Source of the DNA: Trichoplusia ni
Lineage: Eukaryota > Arthropoda > Insecta > Lepidoptera > Noctuidae
Reading direction: 5' to 3'
Assembly (NCBI RefSeq): GCF_003590095.1
Contig: NC_039502.1
Coordinates: 3,201,753 to 3,265,752, forward strand
Length of the DNA stretch: 64,000 nt
Below the pieces are notes generated by a model. The model saw nothing but the letters and a program-made list of their open reading frames with translations, was not told the DNA's origin and did no database searches. The position numbers and the translations under genes are program-made. Within the stretch, counting starts at the first letter, position 1, and every line of letters starts with the position of its first letter. This document shows, in pieces, positions 60,721 to 64,000 of this stretch.

Positions 60721-63196
60721 TCTATAATAGTCTTTAAGCAATGGTAATACAACCCTGAACTAAGATATTCATAACATTAGCCAGTTCATACACACCTACT
60801 TGGAGTACTTCTAGCTTTACTACTAAAATAGGCACGTTCTTAGTAAAACCACACAGTGGCATGCAAATGCAATCTGAGATAATTTAAATACCTTTATGAT
60901 CCTCTCTGTATTTGCATTGTAGAATATATTTAAAGTTGAAACCGCTTTACACTAGTACGCATTATAAATGCAAATCTAGTACGGCTTAATAAAGACTGGA
61001 AATGATTATTCTAGAGGACAGTAGGGGATGTGAAGTGGCTTTGATGTTCGATTAAAACTGTATATTGTTGAAGTTGTTTGTGACGTCATTCATGTGTTAC
61101 CTTTATTGATTAGGAAAAGGTCTTTGCCAAACATACTCGATTTACCAAGTTTCATTGAAATTGAACCGTTGGTTTTGTTCATGCTTGAACATACATACAG
61201 ACAGACAGACAGACAATTTTTTTTTAATCACCTATTTGGGTTTATTATTGATCCAGTAATGCTATTTATTTTTTCAACATTTCCAATGTACAGAATTGAC
61301 CCTTCTACAGATTTATTATATTTATGGATTCAAATATACCGATATTATTCCGGAAAAAAACGAAATCAATACTTTTGGTATCTGTTCCAAAAATTTTAGG
61401 TATTCATGATTGTAACCAACCTTGTGTCTGTTGTATTATTAACGTTGTTTGCATACTACTGTCTGCTGAAGTAGAAGTAGCATACATGACAGAATAAATA
61501 CTCTTTAGTTTGCGTATTTCATTTTCCATTTTTTTCGTTTCTATTCTCTGTTGGTGGCGTATAAAGAAGTAATAATACTTAGTACTTGTATTAAAAACAG
61601 TATTTTATATGTTATAATGTTTGATCTATCCCTTTCATTCATATAGCCTAAACTCCACTGTTTCTTTTCTTAGAATTAGGTAACTATATTAGTGACTAGT
61701 TTCTGATACTTTGAGTGCATAACCCCGAGTTAACTCGATTCCGAACTATACCGAAACTTGCGTTACTGCAGGAAGTCGTAAGTCAATTTATTATTATATT
61801 ATTTCAATCCTTTAGTAGCAAAGAGTAGAATTCTCCGAAATGGAAGCTTCAGGAATTATTTATAGGGTGAATAGTATGTAGGTAAGAGTAACCGGTAAAA
61901 AAATCAATGGGAATACGTAAGTGGAATATTTGTTATAAACTAGGTGCTCTTAGCATATTCAATTGATTTAAATTGCAATAACCGTTCAAAATAGACACCA
62001 GCTGTCATTTGTATGGAGTACTATTTTTCCTGAACACATTCTTAATATTATTACAGAACAGTTTCTAAGCTTAAATTGTTACCTATATCACGTTTGCAGC
62101 CGTGAAGTGCTCCCTCCTGTGAATTAAAGCAATAAGGTAAATAACGCTTGAATTTCAACCACGTTCACGAGAGATGTTTACTCATGGAAATAATTACAAT
62201 CATTAAATTAAGAGAGATCCCCTCAACTGGTTTGCATCTGGATAACTTCGCTGTCTTATCCAGGTTCCATTTTGGGTTGAATTCACTACTGACCAGCCGA
62301 GGATGTAAATTGAAAGGGTTCCAAAGTTCAACGTTAATTCAATTATTATTATGTCTGGATTCAGAAAGTTTTTAGGAAAGATTAAGTTACATTTTTGTCG
62401 ATCCTTGTTAATGTCAATTTTAAATATGTTCATTGGGTGATAACATTTCTTGGGTTTTGACATTTTCCATTTTCCCAACCTGCGACGGTTTAAACCTGAA
62501 ACTTTCAGCTATTCAGGCTCTTAATAGAGCAATAAGTAAATTGTGTGTTGAGAATCAAATAAATTAAGTGGTTAAAAACTTTGAGTGTTATACGCTAAAG
62601 TGTACAAATTGTTAAAAAAACAAATTGTACACTTACTTTTTCACTTTTTTTTCAGTAACAGTCTGCAGTCAAATAATGCATTACCTAAACGCGTAACAAA
62701 CGAAAATCACACTTCAACATTCAGTCAAGTCAAGTTTCGTATTCATAACAACTTTTCAAAGTTCTTCATTTTTATTTACCTCCATAAAAGTAATTTCGAA
62801 TAAAAAGAGCGGTCAAATACTTTTCTTTAGCTATTAAAAAGAAGCCAGTAGAGCGTAGAATTTTATAGCTACTTTAAATACACGAAATTGTAAAGAACTG
62901 AATGGGATTGGTATTGTAAGAGCCGTTTTAATTTATTTTTTGTTGAAATACAAAATAAAAATACAGATGTTAAGGTTTTTATAGGGTTCTTCATGTTTTA
63001 AGGTTTTGAGCAGTTTATGGTATGAATGAGCTATGGTGTTCTTTAATTTTATGTCACAGACGGACGTTTTTTAGAAAATTTTGTGCCGACAAATTTAATC
63101 AGGAGAAAATCTTGTTTAAAAATGACAACTCATATTATGATCACCCTTCACAAAATTTAAAATCATAGATTTTAATTACGCAATGTCAACATAGAG
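60721..63196. other. A+T-rich stretch without recognised genes
   Basis: No gene recognised. TGACGTCA is at 61081-61088 and a short CAGA repeat (CAGACAGACAGACAGACA) at about 61198-61216. Confidence 0.5.
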
Positions 63197-63360
63197 CAAG
63201 AGCCCGTGAACCCCAGACCTTCGTTATTTTATAAAAGCTGAAAGTTTGTCAGCGCATACTCCCAACCCAGGTAAGAACGATGGACCATTATGAAGTTTGG
63301 GTTATAGTGGCTTAGGCAGGTAAACGGTACTAAAGGTCTGAAAATACCGATCTAAATTCG
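63197..63360 (+). mobile_element. Relative of the 24.1-kb inverted-repeat element
   Basis: GCAAGAGCCCGTGAACCCCA, then GACCTTCGTTATTTTATAAA and AGCTGAAAGTTTGTCAGCGC match the inner side of the right arm of the 24119-24512 element. A matching right end was not found, so it is truncated or extended. Confidence 0.5.
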
Positions 63361-63423
63361 TCAAATAATAAAGTGCGATTTTTTGATATTATCTTCAGAA
63401 TATTATAAAAAAACCCCCTTTTT

Positions 63424-63604
63424 CATTGCCAGACACTTCACATCGTGGCAACCCCTTGCCAGACACCCTTAATGTTCATGAAATTATAGTTTAACTTACG
63501 TTATAGTATAAAAGCTGATTTTTATATATAATACTTGGGTAATAAGTAGATGATGTTTCGTCATTAGCCAGACATTTTTTATAGTTCCAACCCCTTGCCA
63601 GACA
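63424..63604 (+). repeat. About 42-bp direct repeat pair ending CAACCCCTTGCCAGACA
   Basis: CATTGCCAGACA...CAACCCCTTGCCAGACA at 63424-63465 recurs as CATTAGCCAGACA...CAACCCCTTGCCAGACA at 63562-63604. The closing 17 bases are identical. Confidence 0.7.
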
Positions 63605-63823
63605 AGCATGTAGGGTAGCTGTAGGAGCGAGCGCGAGGCAGTATGTATATGAGTGAGTGCGAGTGAGATGGCGAGTTAAGTCTACCGCGATACCTCACTG
63701 CGCAGTTGTTATTTCTACTTTTTTTTTATTTATTTATTCAGTTAACACAGGTACACGTTATACTTATGACATAGTACAGTGTCTCACAAAACAGTACACA
63801 CTGTTTGTCTGCGAGATCAAAAG

Positions 63824-63916
63824 TATATAAACTTATAAAAAAAACTTAAATTATACGTATTATTATATAAACTTATAAAAAAACTTAAATTATACATATT
63901 ATTATATAAACTTATA
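63824..63916 (+). repeat. 40-bp A+T-rich tandem repeat, about 2.3 copies
   Basis: Units starting TATATAAACTTATAAAA at 63824, 63864 and 63903 (40 and 39 bp) are almost identical; the third is cut short after TATAAACTTATA. Confidence 0.85.
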
Positions 63917-64000
63917 CTGCGCATGTATTGTTTAGTACTCAGTACATGTTTACATCAGCTAAAATAATATAATATAGTATGATACGTAGATTATATGTTT

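Noticed and set aside
1..64000. CRISPR array, prokaryotic operon or viral genome
   Set aside because: No regularly spaced repeats, no close-packed gene strings and no ribosome-binding sites; the gene structure is eukaryotic throughout.

Overview
The window is nuclear DNA from a moth or butterfly (Lepidoptera). The evidence is intron-bearing genes with insect-type products, a roughly two-thirds A+T background, Lep1-type Helitrons, tRNA-derived SINEs with A and B boxes, and LINE tails of kinds common in lepidopteran genomes. A noctuoid moth is likely but not proven. There is nothing bacterial or viral: no operons, CRISPR, rRNA or phage genes.

Layout. Positions 1-5060 hold the 3' part of a large serpin gene (Spn100A type) on the plus strand, with a Thr-rich mucin-like region, a serpin domain split by one intron, and a poly(A) signal. 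Tail-to-tail with it, on the minus strand, is an array of three plus-C odorant-binding protein (OBP) genes (coding spans 5121-6641, 8204-10416 and 13920-16147). I rebuilt these from splice sites. Every intron is phase 0, and all three share a central exon of exactly 78 codons. The middle gene carries an extra exon with His-Gly-Pro repeats. The third lacks the first and last of the twelve family cysteines.

Positions 16.4-28.2 kb are a repeat island: three Lep1 Helitrons (one nested in a terminal-inverted-repeat element), a 317-bp inverted-repeat element, two full-length 366/367-bp SINE-like elements in opposite orientation with their own target-site duplications, several tRNA-SINE copies and LINE 3' tails.

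Positions 28.2-64 kb contain no convincing coding exon. The clear functional signal there is a compact GC-rich core promoter at 33.80-33.95 kb: GC-box-like repeats, a TATA box, and a short apparently non-coding first exon ending in a good splice donor. Much of the rest may be the first intron of that plus-strand gene. The stretch also holds an RFX-type X-box next to a CRE palindrome (about 51.3 kb), an excess of TGACGTCA palindromes, and a family of short imperfect-palindrome repeats.

The serpin and the OBP array are both predicted to make secreted proteins, but nothing here shows that they work together. The best candidates for something undescribed are the His-rich OBP, the ten-cysteine OBP, the unidentified terminal exon at 11.7-12.0 kb, and the gene started by the 33.85-kb promoter.
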